Assembly (NCBI GenBank): GCA_023444705.1
Contig: JAEXMB010000021.1
Coordinates: 1 to 8,037, forward strand
DNA: 8,037 bases
Direction of reading: 5' to 3'
Source: Pseudomonadota bacterium
GTDB lineage: Bacteria > Pseudomonadota > Alphaproteobacteria > Micavibrionales > UBA2020
Below, in pieces: positions 6,206 to 8,037 of this stretch. A program made the translations under genes and the position numbers. The notes beneath the pieces are model-generated. The model was not told the DNA's origin. It searched no databases and was given only the letters and a program-made list of their open reading frames with translations. Position 1 is the stretch's first letter. Every line of letters begins with the position of its first letter.

Positions 6206-7009
6206 ATGAGCGTGTCTTACGTGATTTTGCTGGCGATTATTCAGGGGCTGACGGAATTCCTGCCGATCAGCTCAAGCGGGCATCTGGCACTCACGCCGCG
6301 CCTGCTTGACGCCGCCGATCAGGGTATCGTCATGGATGTGGCGCTGCATGTCGGTACCCTGCTGGCTATTTTGGTCTATTACCGCCGCGATGTATTTGGC
6401 ATGGCGGCCAGCGTCATCCACTGGCGCGACGAGACACGCGTGTTCGAACGCCGTCTGGCGCTGTTCATCGCGCTGTCGTCTGTCCCCGCCGTCATCGTCG
6501 GCTTTCTGCTGCATCACTTCGACCCCGACGGCATCCGCGACATACGTGTGATTATCGTCACCACGCTGTTTTTCGGCGTCGTCATGGGGCTGGCCGATTA
6601 TTTCATGCCGCGCGTCAAACAGCTTGGCGACATCAAGCTGCGCCATGCGTTTCTGATCGGCGTGGCGCAATGCTTCGCGCTGATCCCCGGCACCAGCCGT
6701 TCTGGCGTAACCATGACGGCGGCGCGCCTGATGGGTTTTGCGCGTGTGGATGCGGCGCGTTTTTCCTTTCTGCTGGGCATTCCGGCCATCGCGGGGGCGG
6801 GGACGCTTGGCATGCTGGAACTGCTTGAAAGCAACGACAGCGAGCTGATGTTTGATGCGGGGCTTGGCCTTGTCTGTTCGTTCATCGCGGGGCTTGGTGC
6901 CATCCACTTCATGATCCGCTGGCTGTCGCGCTATGGCCTGATGCCGTTTGCGGTGTACCGCGTCATTCTTGGCTGCGCGCTGATCGTTTATACCGTTTAC
7001 CAAGTCTAA
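6206..7009 (+). CDS. uppP: Undecaprenyl-diphosphatase UppP (BacA)
   Basis: Integral inner-membrane phosphatase that removes one phosphate from undecaprenyl diphosphate, regenerating the lipid carrier for peptidoglycan and other surface polymers; overproduction is known to confer bacitracin resistance. Both family signatures are intact. QGLTEFLPISSSGH (13-26) contains the (E/Q)xxxE motif as Q13...E17 and the conserved H26; PGTSRSG (161-167) holds the essential Arg (R165). Several hydrophobic segments are visible (about 42-58, 85-102, 114-132, 148-160, 186-205, 217-236, 247-265). The length of 267 residues is normal. The start is slightly uncertain. AGGGG (6200-6204) is only one base from ATG 6206 but seven bases from an in-frame GTG at 6212, so translation may begin at the GTG (265 residues). 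The gene is divergent from a small membrane-protein gene and precedes a secreted DUF4139-type gene by 86 bases. Confidence 0.96.
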   Translation: MSVSYVILLAIIQGLTEFLPISSSGHLALTPRLLDAADQGIVMDVALHVGTLLAILVYYRRDVFGMAASVIHWRDETRVFERRLALFIALSSVPAVIVGFLLHHFDPDGIRDIRVIIVTTLFFGVVMGLADYFMPRVKQLGDIKLRHAFLIGVAQCFALIPGTSRSGVTMTAARLMGFARVDAARFSFLLGIPAIAGAGTLGMLELLESNDSELMFDAGLGLVCSFIAGLGAIHFMIRWLSRYGLMPFAVYRVILGCALIVYTVYQV

Positions 7010-7037
7010 AGTTTTGCCCTTTAAGCTGTAAAAGCCC

Positions 7038-7072
7038 GCCACAGGTCCGTGCGCGGGGTGATTCCCTGTGGC
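7038..7072 (+). terminator. Stem-loop after uppP, possible intrinsic terminator
   Basis: GCCACAGG (7038-7045) and CCTGTGGC (7065-7072) form a perfect eight-base stem around a 19-base loop, 28 bases after the uppP stop. The stem is followed by CTTTG, so the T-run is only three bases long. It could end uppP transcripts partially, or be a leader structure for the DUF4139-type gene that starts 23 bases later at 7096. Confidence 0.45.
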
Positions 7073-7095
7073 CTTTGATGCGGAGACCCCAAGAT

Positions 7096-8037
7096 ATGCG
7101 CGCACCCACGTTGAAAATCGCCGCTGTTGTGATGGCAGCAATGATGACGGCTCTGCCTGCATGGGCGCAAGAGAGCGCCAAGCCGCTTGCGGTCGACCGC
7201 GTCATCCTTTCAACGGCAGGCCTTGCGCATATCGAACACAGTATCACCGTCAACGGCAACGAAAGCGTCGTGGTGCCGCTGCGCCTTAATCAGGTCGACG
7301 ATGTGATGAAAAGCCTGGTCATTTTTGACGCCAAGGGCAGCCTTGGCGCCGTGACGCTGCCCGGCAAACAGCCGCTGGCCGAAGCGTTTCGCGATTTGCC
7401 GTTCAAACAGAGCGAGCTGTCCAATCCGATTTTGCTGCTTAACGCCTATCAGGGTGCAGGCGTGACATTGACGGTGGGCGGCAGTGCCGTCAGCGGCAAG
7501 CTGGTCAGCGTAACGCCCGAACAGGTCGTACATGAAGGCGGCATGAGCGAAACCCGCTACCGCCTGACGCTGATGACGGCGGAGGGCATGAAGCAACTGT
7601 GGCTCGATCAGGCGCAATCCCTGCAATTCGACGATGCCGCGATCAAGGATGAGATCGCACGCGCCTTGGCGGCCGTGCGTAGCAACGCGACATCCGACCA
7701 GCGGGCGCTGACTATTGCGCTCAAAGGGCAAGGCAGCCGCGAGGTGCGCCTTGGCTATGTGATCGAAGCGCCCTTGTGGAAGGCGGCCTATCGCCTTGTG
7801 CTGCCCGCCGCGGGCGAGAAAAAATCCGAAGGCCTGCTGCAGGGCTGGGCCGTGGTCGAAAATATGACGGCCAGCGACTGGAACAACGTGGACCTGACGC
7901 TGGTGTCGGGCAATCCGGTGACATTCCGCCAGCAGCTCTATCAATCCTATCACGTCGACCGTCCGGAAATTCCGGTCGAGGTGCTGGGCCGCGTCATGCC
8001 GCGCGTCGATGCAGGCACGATCGGCACCGCCGGCAAC
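7096..8037 (+). CDS. Secreted DUF4139-type protein, N-terminal part (cut by right edge)
   Basis: The frame from ATG 7096 stays open for 314 codons to the end of the window. Residues 1-24 form a signal peptide: a basic start, a hydrophobic Ala/Val/Met core, and a cleavage site after AWA (22-24), predicting export across the inner membrane. The mature part is beta-rich. The stretch VRLGYVIEAPLWKAAYRLVL (217-236), then LQGWAVVENMTASDWNNVDL (248-267) with LTLVSGNPVTFRQ and LYQSYHVDRPEIPVEV, matches the pattern I know for DUF4139 (W-K-xx-Y-R, Q-G-W-A-x-V-x-N, D-W), found in periplasmic or secreted proteins of unknown function. The coiled-coil DUF4140 partner common in other members is not evident ahead of it. 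GGAG about 10 bases upstream serves the start. The right portion of the gene, probably a few hundred residues, is missing. The family link is from memory of the motif. Confidence 0.8.
   Translation, partial: MRAPTLKIAAVVMAAMMTALPAWAQESAKPLAVDRVILSTAGLAHIEHSITVNGNESVVVPLRLNQVDDVMKSLVIFDAKGSLGAVTLPGKQPLAEAFRDLPFKQSELSNPILLLNAYQGAGVTLTVGGSAVSGKLVSVTPEQVVHEGGMSETRYRLTLMTAEGMKQLWLDQAQSLQFDDAAIKDEIARALAAVRSNATSDQRALTIALKGQGSREVRLGYVIEAPLWKAAYRLVLPAAGEKKSEGLLQGWAVVENMTASDWNNVDLTLVSGNPVTFRQQLYQSYHVDRPEIPVEVLGRVMPRVDAGTIGTAGN

Noticed and set aside
6272..7162. Minus-strand open frame opposite uppP
   Set aside because: Highly charged, Gln/His/Arg-rich mirror of a membrane-protein gene; spans two real genes.
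7210..7953. Minus-strand open frame opposite the DUF4139-type gene
   Set aside because: The plus frame has a signal peptide and domain motifs; this is a shadow.

Overview
The window (8037 bp, GC-rich, densely coded on both strands) looks like ordinary chromosome from an alphaproteobacterium. This rests on the protein flavour (Asd, UppP, PlsY and SUGCT-like CoA-transferase sequences), the codon bias towards G/C at third positions, and a prepilin-like protein of a type I recall from Micavibrio-like alphaproteobacteria. It is an inference from protein character, because the window holds no rRNA or other taxonomic marker. I see no transposase, phage gene, CRISPR array, tRNA or rRNA.

Layout. (1) Positions 1-2239, minus strand: a tight three-gene unit read right to left. 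It encodes a class III (CaiB/SUGCT-type) CoA-transferase, an HD-family predicted metal-dependent phosphohydrolase (COG4339 type), and the N-terminal part of PlsY, the acyl-phosphate:glycerol-3-phosphate acyltransferase, which runs off the left edge. The first two genes overlap by one base (TGATG) and the third follows after 13 bases. (2) Positions 2396-4207, plus strand: a single-pass membrane protein with a prepilin-like N-terminus, then aspartate-semialdehyde dehydrogenase (asd). (3) Positions 4220-6042, minus strand: a 452-residue soluble protein I cannot assign, preceded by a 103-residue single-pass membrane protein I cannot assign. (4) Positions 6206-8037, plus strand: undecaprenyl-diphosphatase (uppP), then a secreted DUF4139-type protein cut by the right edge.

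Taken together, the recognisable genes concern the cell envelope and its precursors. PlsY starts phospholipid synthesis, Asd feeds diaminopimelate for peptidoglycan (and Lys/Thr/Met), and UppP recycles the lipid carrier for peptidoglycan. Three further products are predicted membrane or exported proteins. They lie in separate transcription units, so this is proximity rather than a demonstrated system.

The two divergent intergenic regions (2240-2395 and 6043-6205) should hold the promoters, but only one weak promoter candidate can be proposed. Two inverted repeats (5622-5636 and 7038-7072) are possible weak terminators or leader structures. The most open questions are the two unassigned genes at 4220-6042 and the prepilin-like protein before asd. 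I do not see convincing evidence for a new multi-gene system.
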